NCBI RefSeq assembly: GCF_024978135.1
Contig: NZ_JANTEZ010000003.1
Location: 62,001-126,000 of the forward strand
DNA from: Herbiconiux gentiana
Lineage (GTDB): Bacteria; Actinomycetota; Actinomycetes; Actinomycetales; Microbacteriaceae
Direction: 5' to 3'
DNA length: 64,000 nucleotides
Each line of letters starts with the position of its first letter. Position 1 is the first letter of the stretch. Below the pieces are notes generated by a model. It was not told where the DNA came from and ran no database searches. It was given only the letters and a program-made list of their open reading frames with translations. The position numbers were made by a program, and so were the translations under genes. Below are positions 17,395 through 27,153 of the stretch, piece by piece.

Positions 17395-18441
17395 GTGCCA
17401 GAGACACGACTTGCGGCACCTCGACTGCACCGGGCCGCCCGCATCGACGACGCGATCCACGGCTTCCGGGTGAGATGGGCCCGCCGACGCGGGCATCAGC
17501 CGACGGTCATCCCCTACGCCGGCTACGGATCGACCACGCGCATCCGTGTGCTCGGCCGGGTGGTGCTCGCGACGCAGCCCAAACCCGGATCGCGCGCCGC
17601 CAAGAAGCTGCAGAAGCGCGAGGACCGGGTGCGCGGCTGGCGCAGCTTCACCAGCGTGCCCCTCGGCGACGTCGACGTGCTCATCGAGGTCGAGGGCATC
17701 CGCCGCACCGTGCGGGCCGACCGCGGCGGCGTGGTCGACGCCTCGGTCGACGTCGAGCTCGAGCCCGGCTGGCACTCCATCACCATGACGGCCGCCGGGT
17801 CGGAGCCCGTCGAGGCGCCGGTGTCGATCGTGGCGCCCGGCACCGACGTCGGCATCGTCTGCGACATCGACGACACGGTCATGGTCACGGCGCTGCCCCG
17901 TCCGTTCCTGGCGTTCTGGAACACCTTCGTGCTCGACGTGCACGCCCGCACGCCCACCCCGGGGATGTCGGTGTTCCTCGAGCGGCTGACGGCCGAGCAT
18001 CCGACGGCCCCGGTCGTCTACCTCTCGACGGGGGCCTGGAACGTCGCGCCGACGCTCACCCGCTTCCTCTCGCGCAACCTCTACCCGCGCGGGCCGCTGC
18101 TGCTGACCGACTGGGGGCCGACGCACGACCGGTTCTTCCGCAACGGGCGGGAGCACAAGGAGAAGAACCTCCGGCGACTCGCGGCCGAGTTCCCCGAGAT
18201 CCGCTGGATCCTGATCGGCGACGACGGTCAGCACGACGAGGAGATCTACGGCGAGTTCGCGCTCGATAAGCCGGGGCACGTTCGTGCGGTGGTCATCCGG
18301 CAGCTCTCACCGAGCGAGGCGGTGCTCGCGGGCGGCCGCTCCAAGCTCGACCAGGGGCTCGCCAGCTCGGCCGTGCCGTGGGTGTTCGCGCCCGACGGGG
18401 CGGGGCTGCTGGAGCAGCTCGAGGAGCTCGGCCGGGCCTAG
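17395..18441 (+). CDS. App1-like phosphatase domain protein (DUF2183)
   Basis: The GTG at 17395 gives 348 residues. A beta-rich N-terminal region of about 150 residues precedes the App1 catalytic domain, marked by the HAD-like motif VCDIDDTVMVTALPRP, then YLSTGAWNVAPTLTRFL and ILIGDDGQHDEEIYGEFAL. In yeast App1 this domain is an Mg-dependent phosphatidate phosphatase; bacterial members are mostly annotated by similarity. The two Asp residues of D-I-D-D-T are the expected nucleophile and acid/base. A CAGACT hexamer lies 6 bases before the GTG, so it may be leaderless. It converges on the RamB-like gene, with 41 bases between the stops. Confidence 0.85.
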   Translation: MPETRLAAPRLHRAARIDDAIHGFRVRWARRRGHQPTVIPYAGYGSTTRIRVLGRVVLATQPKPGSRAAKKLQKREDRVRGWRSFTSVPLGDVDVLIEVEGIRRTVRADRGGVVDASVDVELEPGWHSITMTAAGSEPVEAPVSIVAPGTDVGIVCDIDDTVMVTALPRPFLAFWNTFVLDVHARTPTPGMSVFLERLTAEHPTAPVVYLSTGAWNVAPTLTRFLSRNLYPRGPLLLTDWGPTHDRFFRNGREHKEKNLRRLAAEFPEIRWILIGDDGQHDEEIYGEFALDKPGHVRAVVIRQLSPSEAVLAGGRSKLDQGLASSAVPWVFAPDGAGLLEQLEELGRA

Positions 18442-18482
18442 CTGTACGTGGCCGCCCGCGCCGATGGGCGCGTGCGCCGCCC

Positions 18483-19913
18483 TCAGCCCGCGTGCGCCTC
18501 CAGGAACTGGTACACCTCGTTCTCGTCGACCCCGGGGAACTTGCCCGAGGGCAGCGGCGACAGGATGTGCGCGTGCAGCTTCGCGCTCGGCCAGGCCGCA
18601 TCCGACCAGCGCTCGGCCAGCTCGGAGGCCGGGCGCCGGCAGCACGACTCGTCGGGGCAGCGCGACTGCTGACGCATCGCGGTGTCGCGCCCCCGGAACC
18701 ACTTCGCGTCGGAGAACGGCACGCCGAAGCTGATCGAGAACTCCCCCGCGTCGGTCTTGCCGGTCTGCGTCGCGCACCAGAAGGTGCCGGCCGGGGTGTC
18801 GGTGTACTGGTAGAACTCCGTGGTGCGGTTGGTGCGGCCGAGCGCCCCGCGCGCCGCCCACTTGCGGCAGACGAGCTGCCCCTCCACGGCGCCCGTCACG
18901 TCCACCGGCAGCGGCAGGCCGTCGTTCTCGTAGGACTTGTAGATCGCGCCGTCCTCCCCCACCCGCAGGAAGTGCACCCGCATGTCGAGGTGCGCGGTCG
19001 CGAGGTTCGTCATGCGCAGCGCCGCCGCCTCGTGGGTCACCCCGAAGGCGTCCCGGAAGTCCTCGACCGAGAGGTCCTTACGCTGCTTGGCGGCACTGAG
19101 GAACGCGACCGACGCCGTCTGCGGCATCAGGCAGGCCGCGGCGAAGTAGTTGATCTCGAGCCGCTGCTCGAGGAACTCGGCGTAGCTCTGCGGCGGCGTG
19201 TGCCCGAGCAGCCGGTGCGCCATCGCCTGCAGCGCCATCGAGCGCAAGCCGTGGCCGCCGGGGATCGACGCCGGCGGCAGGTAGATGCGCCCGTTCTCGA
19301 GGTCGGTGACCGAGCGCGCCGAGTGCGGCAGGTCGTCGACGTAGATCAAGGTGAAGCCGAGGTGCTCGGCCAGGAGCGACACGCTGCGATGGGTGAGCGC
19401 CCCCGAGCTGTGGCCCACCGTGGCCAGGGTCTCCTCGGCCAGACGCTCGAGCTCGGGCAGGTGGTTGTCGCGGGCGCGCATGGCGAGGCGGTTCTCGGTG
19501 TTCGCGCGCCGCGCCTCCTCGGGGGTGGCGATCGCCTCGGCGGCCCGACGGCGCAGCTCCCGGTGCAGCCCCACGAGCGACTCCAGCGTCTCCTGGGGCA
19601 GCGAGCGGCTCGCCGGCACCGCGGGCAGGCCGAGCGAGGCGTAGAGCGGGCTCTGCTGGGCCTTCGCCAGCTCGATCTCGAGGGCGGTGCGCGCATCCGG
19701 AGCCTCGTCGCTCAAGAGATCGGCCATCGGCACGCCCAGGGCGGTGGCGAGCGCCTGCAGCAAAGAGAGCTTGGGCTCGCGGCGGCCGTTCTCGATCAGC
19801 GAGAGCTGGCTGCCGACGACGCCGACCTTCTCGCCGAGCTGGTCGAGGGTGAGTGAACGCAGCCGGCGGTGATGGCGGATGCGCCTCCCGAGTGTGATGA
19901 GGTCGCCGTTCAT
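18483..19913 (-). CDS. ramB: RamB-like XRE family regulator with ImmA/IrrE-type domain
   Basis: The 476-residue protein has an N-terminal XRE helix-turn-helix ([20 protein letters not shown]). A central ImmA/IrrE-like domain follows, in which the usual HExxH is replaced by [10 protein letters not shown], then [13 protein letters not shown] long C-terminal domain contains clustered cysteines ([10 protein letters not shown]). This architecture matches RamB of Corynebacterium and its mycobacterial orthologue, which control glyoxylate-cycle and acetate-related genes. Here it is divergent from pckG, which fits a role in switching gluconeogenesis. The degenerate zinc site argues against protease activity. 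The intergenic palindrome at 19929-19942 could be an autoregulatory site. Confidence 0.85.
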   Translation of the reverse strand: MNGDLITLGRRIRHHRRLRSLTLDQLGEKVGVVGSQLSLIENGRREPKLSLLQALATALGVPMADLLSDEAPDARTALEIELAKAQQSPLYASLGLPAVPASRSLPQETLESLVGLHRELRRRAAEAIATPEEARRANTENRLAMRARDNHLPELERLAEETLATVGHSSGALTHRSVSLLAEHLGFTLIYVDDLPHSARSVTDLENGRIYLPPASIPGGHGLRSMALQAMAHRLLGHTPPQSYAEFLEQRLEINYFAAACLMPQTASVAFLSAAKQRKDLSVEDFRDAFGVTHEAAALRMTNLATAHLDMRVHFLRVGEDGAIYKSYENDGLPLPVDVTGAVEGQLVCRKWAARGALGRTNRTTEFYQYTDTPAGTFWCATQTGKTDAGEFSISFGVPFSDAKWFRGRDTAMRQQSRCPDESCCRRPASELAERWSDAAWPSAKLHAHILSPLPSGKFPGVDENEVYQFLEAHAG

Positions 19914-19928
19914 CTTCTCTCCTCGTCA

Positions 19929-19942
19929 AGATCGGGCGATCT
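19929..19942. promoter_or_regulatory. Inverted repeat AGATCG-GG-CGATCT between ramB and pckG
   Basis: The 6-base arms are perfect and separated by two bases, 16 bases upstream of the ramB ATG and about 84 bases upstream of pckG. It does not resemble the published RamB motif, so the binder is unknown. Confidence 0.4.
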
Positions 19943-20025
19943 TTACAGCCCGTGACCCAGAATCTACCGCTCGCCGCGCTCATAGTGGAAGAACCAGCCG
20001 CCAATTGACGAGGATGAGGCCGAGG

Positions 20026-21861
20026 ATGAGCATTCTGGAGACGACGAGCGTGGTCGACACCGACGGGCCGTCGAAGAACCCCGCGATCAACGAGTGGGTG
20101 CGCGACGTGGCGCTGCTCACCAAGCCCGACCGCATCGTGTGGTGCGACGGCTCCACCCGCGAGTGGGACGAGCTGACCAAGTCGATGGTGGCGCAGGGCA
20201 CGCTCATCCGCCTGAACCCGGAGTGGCGGCCGAACAGCTTCCTCGCCCGCAGCGACCCGGCCGACGTCGCCCGCGTCGAGGACCGCACCTTCATCTGCTC
20301 GGAGCGCCGCGAGGACGCGGGCCCCACCAACAACTGGCGCAGCCCCTTCGCCATGCGCGAGGAGCTCACCACCCTGTTCGCCGGCAGCATGCGCGGCCGC
20401 ACCATGTACGTCGTGCCGTTCTCGATGGGGCCGCTCGGCGGGCCCATCTCGCAGCTCGGCGTGCAGCTGACCGACTCCCCCTACGTCGTGGTGAGCATGC
20501 AGCTGATGACCCGGATGGGCAGCGCGGCGCTCGACCTGATCGAGACCGACACCCCCTGGGTGCCCGCGCTGCACTCGGTCGGCGCCCCGCTCGTCGACGC
20601 CGACGGCACCCGGCACGACGACGTCGCCTGGCCGCACAACCCCACCAAGTACATCTCGCACTTCCCCGAGACCCGCGAGATCTGGTCGTTCGGCTCGGGC
20701 TACGGCGGCAACGCGCTGCTCGGCAAGAAGTGCTTCGCCCTGCGCATCGCCAGCGTGATGGCCCGCGACGAGGGCTGGCTGGCCGAGCACATGCTGATCA
20801 TCAAGATCACCTCGCCCGAGGGTCGCGTGCACCACGTGGCCGCCGCGTTCCCGTCGGCCTGCGGCAAGACGAACCTCGCGATGCTGAACCCCTCGATCCC
20901 CGGCTGGAAGGTCGAGACCATCGGCGACGACATCGCCTGGATGCGGCCGGGCGCCGACGGGAAGCTGCGCGCGATCAACCCGGAGCGCGGCTTCTTCGGG
21001 GTCGCCCCCGGCACCGGCATCACCACCAATCCGACCGCCGTCGACACCGTCTGGGGCAACACCATCTTCACGAACGTCGCCCTGCGCGACGACGGGGACG
21101 TCTGGTGGGAGGGGCTCACGCCCAAGGCGCCGGCGCACCTGCTGGACTGGCAGGGCGAGCACTGGACGCCGTCGTCGGAAGGCCCCGCCGCGCATCCGAA
21201 CTCGCGGTTCACCGTCACCGCCGACCAGTGCCCCACCATCGCCGACGACTGGGACTCGCCCGAGGGTGTCGTCATCGACGCGATCCTGTTCGGCGGCCGC
21301 CGGCCGAGCACGGTGCCCCTGGTCTCCCAGGCACGCGACTGGGCGCACGGCGTGTTCATGGGGGCCACGATGGCCTCCGAGACCACCGCCGCCGCCGAGG
21401 GCGCCGTGGGCCGGCTGCGTCACGACCCCTTCGCCATGCTGCCGTTCTGCGGCTACGACGTCACCGACTACTTCGCGCACTGGCTCGAGATCGGCGAGAC
21501 GCTGGGGGCGGATGCTCCCCCGGTGTTCTCCGTCAACTGGTTCCGCAAGGACGCCGACGGCCGGTTCGTCTGGCCGGGCTTCTCCGAGAACTCCCGCGTG
21601 CTCGAGTGGATCGTGCGGCGCGTCGAGGGTTCGGTGGAGACCGTCGACACCCCGATCGGGCAGCTGCCGCGGTTGCGCGACATGAACGTCGAGGGGCTGT
21701 CGCTCGGGTACGAGGAGCTGCAGGGAATCCTCTCGGTCGATCGGGCGGCGTGGCTGCGCGAGGTCGACGAGATCGATGCGTTCTTCGGCGAGATCGGCGG
21801 CGAGCGGGTGCCGGTGGAGCTGCGGCGGCAGCTGGCGTCGCTGAAGGCGAACCTGCGCTGA
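20026..21861 (+). CDS. pckG: Phosphoenolpyruvate carboxykinase (GTP)
   Basis: The ATG at 20026 has GAGG 6 bases upstream and gives 611 residues, the normal size of GTP-dependent PEPCK; ATG 20014 in the same frame is less well placed. The P-loop carries the reactive-cysteine motif [10 protein letters not shown] (Cys279). Also visible are [29 protein letters not shown] (metal site) and [12 protein letters not shown]. The enzyme converts oxaloacetate and GTP to phosphoenolpyruvate, the first committed step of gluconeogenesis from organic acids. It stands alone, divergent from ramB. A CATAGT hexamer at 19981-19986 may be its -10. Confidence 0.98.
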   Translation: MSILETTSVVDTDGPSKNPAINEWVRDVALLTKPDRIVWCDGSTREWDELTKSMVAQGTLIRLNPEWRPNSFLARSDPADVARVEDRTFICSERREDAGPTNNWRSPFAMREELTTLFAGSMRGRTMYVVPFSMGPLGGPISQLGVQLTDSPYVVVSMQLMTRMGSAALDLIETDTPWVPALHSVGAPLVDADGTRHDDVAWPHNPTKYISHFPETREIWSFGSGYGGNALLGKKCFALRIASVMARDEGWLAEHMLIIKITSPEGRVHHVAAAFPSACGKTNLAMLNPSIPGWKVETIGDDIAWMRPGADGKLRAINPERGFFGVAPGTGITTNPTAVDTVWGNTIFTNVALRDDGDVWWEGLTPKAPAHLLDWQGEHWTPSSEGPAAHPNSRFTVTADQCPTIADDWDSPEGVVIDAILFGGRRPSTVPLVSQARDWAHGVFMGATMASETTAAAEGAVGRLRHDPFAMLPFCGYDVTDYFAHWLEIGETLGADAPPVFSVNWFRKDADGRFVWPGFSENSRVLEWIVRRVEGSVETVDTPIGQLPRLRDMNVEGLSLGYEELQGILSVDRAAWLREVDEIDAFFGEIGGERVPVELRRQLASLKANLR

Positions 21862-21871
21862 GGTTCGCGCG

Positions 21872-21913
21872 GGTCGGCGCCGAACTGGGCTGAGGCGACG
21901 GGCGGCGCCGACC
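21872..21913 (+). terminator. Hairpin after pckG
   Basis: Perfect 10-base arms (21872-21881 and 21904-21913) enclose a 22-base loop, starting 11 bases after the pckG stop. No U-tract follows. The TATCCT hexamer 2 bases later is the likely -10 of valS. Confidence 0.5.
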
Positions 21914-21915
21914 GG

Positions 21916-21921
21916 TATCCT
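21916..21921 (+). promoter_or_regulatory. Predicted -10 element of valS
   Basis: TATCCT fits the actinobacterial TANNNT pattern and lies 64 bases before the valS ATG, implying a 5' leader of about 57 bases. The leader contains a weak GGCACC/GGTGCC hairpin and no T-box motif. Confidence 0.4.
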
Positions 21922-21985
21922 GGGAGGACAGTGAGGCACCTCTCCACCTGACACGGTGCCGCCCATATCGCCAGGAGGCCCATCC

Positions 21986-24604
21986 ATGTCCGCACACGTG
22001 CCCGACAAGCCCGCACTCGAAGGCCTCGAGGCGAAATGGGACGGGGTCTGGGCCGAGCAGGGCACCTACCTGTTCGACCGCGCCGACGCCGCCCGTGACG
22101 ACGTCTACTCGATCGACACCCCGCCGCCCACCGCGTCGGGCTCGCTGCACATCGGGCACGTGTTCTCGTACACGCACACCGACGTCATCGCGCGCTTCCG
22201 CCGCATGGCCGGCAAGCGCGTGTTCTACCCGATCGGCTGGGACGACAACGGCCTGCCCACCGAGCGCCGCGTGCAGAACTACTACGGCGTGCGCTGCGAC
22301 CCGTCGCTGCCCTACGACCCCGACTTCACCCCGCCCTTCGAGGGCGGCGACAACAAGTCGTCGAAGGCCGCCGACCAGATCCCGATCTCACGCCGCAACT
22401 TCATCGAGCTCTGCGAGATCCTCACGGTCGAGGACGAGAAGCAGTTCGAGACGCTCTGGCGCGACCTCGGCCTCTCGGTCGACTGGACCCAGACCTACCG
22501 CACCATCTCCCGCGAGTCGCAGGCCGCGTCGCAGCTGGCGTTCCTCCGCAACATCGAGCGCGGCGAGGCCTACCAGGCCATGGCGCCCACGCTGTGGGAC
22601 GTCACCTTCCGCACCGCGGTCGCCCAGGCCGAGCTCGAGGACAAGGAGCAGCCGGGCGCCTACCACCGGCTCGAGTTCCACCGCCCCGACGGCGAGGGGG
22701 TCTTCATCGAGACCACCCGCCCCGAACTCCTGCCGGCGTGTGTGGCGCTGGTCGCGCATCCGGACGACGAGCGCTACAAAGCGCTGTTCGGCACGACCGT
22801 CACCACCCCCGTGTTCGGCGTCGAGGTGCCCGTCGTGGCGCACCACCTCGCGCAGCCCGACAAGGGCTCGGGCATCGCCATGGTCTGCACCTTCGGCGAC
22901 CTGAACGACGTGATCTGGTGGCGCGACCTCGACCTGCCCAACCGCGCGATCATCGGCTTCGACGGCCGCATCATCAGCGAGGCCCCCGCCGCGATCACCT
23001 CGGAGGCCGGGCGCGAGGCGTACACCCAGCTGGCCGGCAAGACGGTCTTCTCGGCCAAGCAGGCCGTGGTCGAGCTGTTGCGCGGCACCGGTGAGCTGAT
23101 CGGCGAGCCCAAGCCGATCACCCACCCCGTCAAGTTCTTCGAGAAGGGCGACCGCCCGCTCGAGATCGTCTCGACCCGCCAGTGGTACGTCACGAACGGC
23201 GCCCGCGACGAGGCCCTGCGCGCGAAGCTGCTCGAGTTCGGCGCCGAGCTCGACTGGCACCCCGACTTCATGCGCGTGCGCTACGAGAACTGGGTCGGCG
23301 GCCTCACCGGCGACTGGCTCATCTCGCGCCAGCGCTTCTTCGGTGTGCCGCTGCCCGTCTGGTACCCGCTCGACGGCGACGGCAACCCCGTCTTCGACCA
23401 GCCGATCCTCGCCCCGCGTGAGCTGCTGCCGGTCGACCCGTCGTCGGATGCGGCACCCGGCTACACGGAGGACCAGCGCGGCGTGCCCGGCGGCTTCCAG
23501 GGCGAGGTCGACGTGATGGACACCTGGGCGACCAGCTCGCTCACCCCGCAGCTCGCCGGCGGCTGGGAGCGGGACGAGGAGCTGTGGAAGCTCGTCTTCC
23601 CCTACGACCTGCGCCCCCAGGGGCAGGACATCATCCGCACCTGGCTGTTCTCGACCATGCTGCGCGCCACCCTCGAGGAGGGCGTGAAGCCCTGGCAGAA
23701 CGCCGCCCTCTCGGGCTTCATCGTCGACCCCGACCGCAAGAAGATGTCGAAGTCGAAGGGCAACGTCGTCACCCCGGCCGACATCCTCAAGACCCACGGC
23801 TCGGATGCGGTGCGGTACTGGGCCGCCTCGTCGCGCCTCGGCACCGACGCGGCCTTCGACGAGAAGAACCCGACCCAGATCAAGATCGGCCGTCGCCTCG
23901 CGATCAAGATCCTGAACGCGGCGAAGTTCGTCTACGGCTTCACGCTGCCCGAGGGCCACACCGAGATCACCGAGCCGCTCGACCTCAGCATGCTGGCCGG
24001 GCTCGACGAGGTCGTGCGCACCGCCACGGCCGCCCTCGAGCGCTACGACCACGCGCGGGCCCTCGAGATCACCGAGACCTTCTTCTGGACCTTCTGCGAC
24101 GACTACCTCGAACTGGTCAAGGAGCGGGCCTACCGCGACGAGTCGGAGGCGGCCGGCAAGGCCTCCGCCGTGCTCGCACTGCAGACCGCCGTCGACGTGC
24201 TGCTGCGCCTGTTCGCGCCCTACCTGCCGTTCGCCACCGAAGAAGTCTGGTCGTGGACGCACGAGGGCTCGGTGCACACGAGCGGCTGGCCGACCTCGGT
24301 GCTCGAGTCGCTGCCCGAGGGCGTCACGGCGACGCTCGCCGAGGACGCCGGTCTGCTGGCGCTCGCCTCCCGGGCCATCGTGTCGGTGCGCCGCGCGAAG
24401 ACCGACGCCAAGGCCTCGCAGAAGACCCCGGTCGCCTCGGCCGTCATTTCGGGCACCGACGAGGAGATCGCCCTGCTGCAGCGCGCCGAGGGAGACCTCA
24501 AGGCGCTCGGCCGGATCGCGGTTCTCGGCTACGCCTCCGCTGAGGAACTCTCGGTCGGGGATATAGTTCTAGCGCCCGAGCAGAACGCCGAGGGCACCGC
24601 ATGA
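21986..24604 (+). CDS. valS: Valyl-tRNA synthetase
   Basis: AGGAGG lies 7 bases before ATG 21986, giving 872 residues. The HIGH motif appears in SGSLHIGHVFSY near residue 55, and KKMSKSKGN near residue 586. The editing domain carries ETTRPELLPACVA, and WLISRQRFFGVPLPVWY precedes the catalytic C-half. A class Ia synthetase of this length is usual for actinobacterial ValS. The sequence NYYGVRCDPSLPY fits the group with a long insertion after the HIGH motif. The stop overlaps the following acetyltransferase start as ATGA, so the two are probably co-translated. Confidence 0.97.
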   Translation: MSAHVPDKPALEGLEAKWDGVWAEQGTYLFDRADAARDDVYSIDTPPPTASGSLHIGHVFSYTHTDVIARFRRMAGKRVFYPIGWDDNGLPTERRVQNYYGVRCDPSLPYDPDFTPPFEGGDNKSSKAADQIPISRRNFIELCEILTVEDEKQFETLWRDLGLSVDWTQTYRTISRESQAASQLAFLRNIERGEAYQAMAPTLWDVTFRTAVAQAELEDKEQPGAYHRLEFHRPDGEGVFIETTRPELLPACVALVAHPDDERYKALFGTTVTTPVFGVEVPVVAHHLAQPDKGSGIAMVCTFGDLNDVIWWRDLDLPNRAIIGFDGRIISEAPAAITSEAGREAYTQLAGKTVFSAKQAVVELLRGTGELIGEPKPITHPVKFFEKGDRPLEIVSTRQWYVTNGARDEALRAKLLEFGAELDWHPDFMRVRYENWVGGLTGDWLISRQRFFGVPLPVWYPLDGDGNPVFDQPILAPRELLPVDPSSDAAPGYTEDQRGVPGGFQGEVDVMDTWATSSLTPQLAGGWERDEELWKLVFPYDLRPQGQDIIRTWLFSTMLRATLEEGVKPWQNAALSGFIVDPDRKKMSKSKGNVVTPADILKTHGSDAVRYWAASSRLGTDAAFDEKNPTQIKIGRRLAIKILNAAKFVYGFTLPEGHTEITEPLDLSMLAGLDEVVRTATAALERYDHARALEITETFFWTFCDDYLELVKERAYRDESEAAGKASAVLALQTAVDVLLRLFAPYLPFATEEVWSWTHEGSVHTSGWPTSVLESLPEGVTATLAEDAGLLALASRAIVSVRRAKTDAKASQKTPVASAVISGTDEEIALLQRAEGDLKALGRIAVLGYASAEELSVGDIVLAPEQNAEGTA

Positions 24605-25086
24605 GCCAGGAGTCCACGATGCCGAACGAGACCACCACGACCTCGGTGCGAGTGCGCCCCGTCGCCGGCAACGAGTTCTTCGCGTGGCACGCGGTCTACA
24701 CGGGCTACGGCGAGTTCTACGAGTCGCCGCTGCACGACGAGAAGGCCGTGCTGGTCTGGAGCTGGATCATCGACCCGGAGCAGGAGCTCGAGTGCCTCGT
24801 GGCGGTCGACGAGAGCGACCAGATCGTAGGGCTCGCACACTACCGCCCGTTCTCCCGCCCGCTCGACGGCAGCCGGGGCCTGTACCTCGACGACCTGTTC
24901 GTGCTGCCCGAGAACCGCAAGCAGGGCATCGCGACCGCGCTGATCGAGGGCGTCGCCGACATCGGCCGCCGCCGCGGCGCCAGCGTGGTGCGCTGGATCA
25001 CGGCGAAGGACAACGAGACCGCCCGCGCGCTCTACGACACCCTCGCCGAGAAGACCCGCTGGGTCACGTACGACAAGGCGCTCTGA
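24601..25086 (+). CDS. GNAT family N-acetyltransferase
   Basis: The ATG at 24601 overlaps the valS stop by 4 bases; a second in-frame ATG at 24619 (MPNETTTT) is an alternative start. The 161 residues hold one GNAT domain, with the acetyl-CoA loop (motif A) in FVLPENRKQGIATALIEGV and a C-terminal NETARALYDTLAEKTRWVTY typical of motif B. The substrate is not identifiable from sequence. Coupling to valS is positional and need not mean a shared function. The next small gene begins 14 bases after its stop. Confidence 0.88.
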   Translation: MSQESTMPNETTTTSVRVRPVAGNEFFAWHAVYTGYGEFYESPLHDEKAVLVWSWIIDPEQELECLVAVDESDQIVGLAHYRPFSRPLDGSRGLYLDDLFVLPENRKQGIATALIEGVADIGRRRGASVVRWITAKDNETARALYDTLAEKTRWVTYDKAL

Positions 25087-25100
25087 CCGAGAGGACCACC

Positions 25101-25349
25101 ATGATGCAGCTCGGAACCCGTTGGCTCGTCGGTGACGAACCACCCTCCCGCCTTCCCCAGGCCGTGATCGACGCGGTCTACGAGGTCGAGGGCGAGCTCG
25201 CCGAACAGGGCGTCGACGCCAAGGACTGGAGCTGGACGCTCACCTGGCTCGAGGGTCGTCCCGTGGTGTCGCTCGACGACGACACGACGATCGAGTTCGA
25301 CCCCGAGACCGACACGGCGCTGGTGACGGCGCCCGACGACGCAGAGTAG
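25101..25349 (+). CDS. Small acidic protein of unknown function
   Basis: The ATG at 25101 is preceded by GAGAGGA, and the frame codes for 82 residues starting MMQLGTRWLVGDEPPSRL. It is strongly acidic, with a run such as SLDDDTTIEFDPETDTAL near the end, and contains a WSWTLTWLEGRP segment. It has no membrane segment or known motif. Position directly behind valS and the acetyltransferase suggests one transcript. The ribosome site and codon use support it as a real gene. Confidence 0.65.
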   Translation: MMQLGTRWLVGDEPPSRLPQAVIDAVYEVEGELAEQGVDAKDWSWTLTWLEGRPVVSLDDDTTIEFDPETDTALVTAPDDAE

Positions 25350-25360
25350 CGGTCGGGCGC
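25329..25360. terminator. Hairpin across the stop of the small acidic gene
   Basis: Perfect 9-base arms GCGCCCGAC (25329-25337) and GTCGGGCGC (25352-25360) enclose 14 bases that include the TAG stop. It separates two convergent genes and may serve both. Confidence 0.55.
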
Positions 25361-25383
25361 ACTGCTTGCTTGCCCGCCGGCGC

Positions 25384-26040
25384 TCAGCTGGTCGGGTCGG
25401 CCAGCCCCAGCGTGAGCCAGTTCTCGCGCGTGAGCAGGGCGGTCTCCTCGGCGTCGCCTGCCGTCGCCGCCGCGAGGATGCGCTCGTGCTGCTCGACCGA
25501 CTCCCGCCCGCCGAGTGACGCGAAACGCAGGCGCTCCACCCGGCGCAGCACGGCGGTCGCCCCGTCGAGCACCTCGGCGATCAGGCGGTTGCCGCTCGAT
25601 TCGACGAACACGGCGTGGAAGCGGTCGTCGGCCTCGAGGGCGCGGTCGACGTCCTGGGCGTCCAGGGCGTGGGCGAAGTCGTCGGCGGCGGCGCGCAACC
25701 GGGCCAGTTCGTCGGCCCCCAGCACGGGGACGGAGAGGCGGGCCGCCAGTTCGTGCAGCGACGCGGCGACCTGCTGCGCATCCGTCACCTCGGGCCCGTC
25801 GACCGGGGCCACCGTGGTCGCGCGACCGGGCCGGGCGATGACGAGGCCGGCGCGCTCGAGCCGCAGCATCGCCTCGCGGATGGGGGTGCGGCTCACCCCG
25901 AGCCAGCTCTCGAGCTCGGGGTCGCGCAGTCGCTCGCCCGGCTGGAGGGTGCCGTCGACGATGGCGTCGCGGAGCGTGAGGTAGACGTCGTCGCGCAGCA
26001 GGGTGCGGGCGCGGACGGCAGTCGTGGAGGGAACGGGCAT
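25384..26040 (-). CDS. GntR family regulator (FCD subgroup), likely regulator of acdS
   Basis: From ATG 26038-26040 the protein has 218 residues; an ATG at 26079 would add 13 residues but would cover the putative promoter region. The winged helix-turn-helix is clear: VYLTLRDAIVDGTLQPGERL, then LGVSRTPIREAMLRLERAGL. The C-terminal helical FCD domain contains the metal-ligand-like pattern D-R-F-H (ADDRFHAVFVESSGNRLI) and HERILAAATAGD. FCD regulators bind small organic acids or amino acids. It is divergent from acdS, with 77 bases between the starts. GntR-type genes next to acdS are described in Actinobacteria, so regulation of acdS is likely. Confidence 0.88.
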   Translation of the reverse strand: MPVPSTTAVRARTLLRDDVYLTLRDAIVDGTLQPGERLRDPELESWLGVSRTPIREAMLRLERAGLVIARPGRATTVAPVDGPEVTDAQQVAASLHELAARLSVPVLGADELARLRAAADDFAHALDAQDVDRALEADDRFHAVFVESSGNRLIAEVLDGATAVLRRVERLRFASLGGRESVEQHERILAAATAGDAEETALLTRENWLTLGLADPTS

Positions 26041-26065
26041 GGTGACATCGTATCGCTCTCCGCGT

Positions 26066-26092
26066 GCGATATATTGCATAGAGCATTGTCAC
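26066..26092. promoter_or_regulatory. AT-rich divergent promoter/operator region between gntR-like gene and acdS
   Basis: This is the only AT-rich patch in the intergenic space. It holds TATATT (26070-26075) and the imperfect inverted repeat ATTGCATAGAGCATT (26073-26087), a plausible site for the adjacent GntR protein. I could not settle a firm -35/-10 pair for either gene. Confidence 0.4.
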
Positions 26093-26117
26093 TCACCCCT
26101 TGACTGTCTGGAGCCCC

Positions 26118-27128
26118 ATGGCCCTCGCCGACTTCCCCCGCTACCCCCTCACCTTCGGGCCGAGCCCGGTGCAGCAACTGCCGCGGCTGACGCAGCACCT
26201 CGGCGGCGCCCAGGTCTGGGCCAAGCGCGACGACGTCTCCAGCGGGCTCGCGTTCGGCGGCAACAAGACCCGCAAGCTCGAGTACTTGGTTCCGGATGCT
26301 CTCGCGAGCGGTGCCGACACGCTGGTGTCGATCGGGGGCTACCAGTCCAACCACACCCGCCAGGTCGCCGCGGTCGCCGCGAAGCTCGGGCTCAAGGCCC
26401 GGCTCGTGCAGGAGAACTGGGTCGACTGGCCCGACCCGCTGACCGACCGGGTCGGCAACATCCAGCTCTCGCGGATGATGGGGGCGAAGGTCACCCTCGA
26501 CTCGGCGGGCTTCGACATCGGCATCCGCTCGAGCTGGCAGGAGGCGATCGACGAGGTCGTCGCCGACGGGGGCACGCCCTACGCCATCCCGGCGGGCGCG
26601 TCGGAGCACCGCCTGGGCGGCCTCGGCTACGCCAACTGGGCCTACGAGGTCGAGCAGCAGGAGCGCCAGCTCGGCGTGTTCTTCGACACGATCGTGGTGT
26701 GCACGGTGACCGGGTCGACGCACGCCGGCATGATCGCGGGCTTCGCCGGGCAGGAGCGGCCGCGCCGCGTGATCGGCATCGACGCCTCGGCGACGCTCGA
26801 GAAGACGCGCGACCAGGTGGCGCGCATCGCACGGCACACGGCGCAGCTGATCGAGCTCGGCCGGGAGCTGCGCGACGACGAGATCCAGGTGCTCGAGGGA
26901 TGGGCGGGCGACCTCTACGGCATCCCGGTCGAGTCGACGCTCGAGGCCATCCGGCTGGGAGCCGAGCTCGAGGCGATGATCACCGACCCCGTCTACGAGG
27001 GGAAGTCGCTCGCCGGGCTGATCGAGCTGGTGCAGACGAAGGACATCCCGGCGACGAGCACGGTGCTCTACGCGCACCTCGGCGGGCAGGTGGCGTTGAA
27101 CGCCTACAGCGGGCTGTTCCGGTCGTAG
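26118..27128 (+). CDS. acdS: 1-aminocyclopropane-1-carboxylate deaminase
   Basis: The ATG at 26118 gives 336 residues, close to the 338 of the Pseudomonas enzymes; TTG 26100 in frame is a weaker start. The N-terminus [19 protein letters not shown] matches AcdS closely. The PLP lysine is Lys50 in [14 protein letters not shown], and the nucleophilic serine is in [18 protein letters not shown]. The residues that separate true ACC deaminase from D-cysteine desulfhydrase are present: Tyr-Glu in [10 protein letters not shown] and Leu in YAHLGG. The enzyme cleaves ACC, the plant ethylene precursor, to 2-oxobutanoate and ammonia. It stands alone, divergent from the GntR gene. Confidence 0.95.
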   Translation: MALADFPRYPLTFGPSPVQQLPRLTQHLGGAQVWAKRDDVSSGLAFGGNKTRKLEYLVPDALASGADTLVSIGGYQSNHTRQVAAVAAKLGLKARLVQENWVDWPDPLTDRVGNIQLSRMMGAKVTLDSAGFDIGIRSSWQEAIDEVVADGGTPYAIPAGASEHRLGGLGYANWAYEVEQQERQLGVFFDTIVVCTVTGSTHAGMIAGFAGQERPRRVIGIDASATLEKTRDQVARIARHTAQLIELGRELRDDEIQVLEGWAGDLYGIPVESTLEAIRLGAELEAMITDPVYEGKSLAGLIELVQTKDIPATSTVLYAHLGGQVALNAYSGLFRS

Positions 27129-27153
27129 ACGCTTCGGTCGTAGGCCGGATGCA

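Noticed and set aside
21922-21985. Possible T-box or leader attenuator before valS
   Set aside because: No conserved T-box bulge, specifier loop or anti-terminator; only a weak 6-base hairpin.
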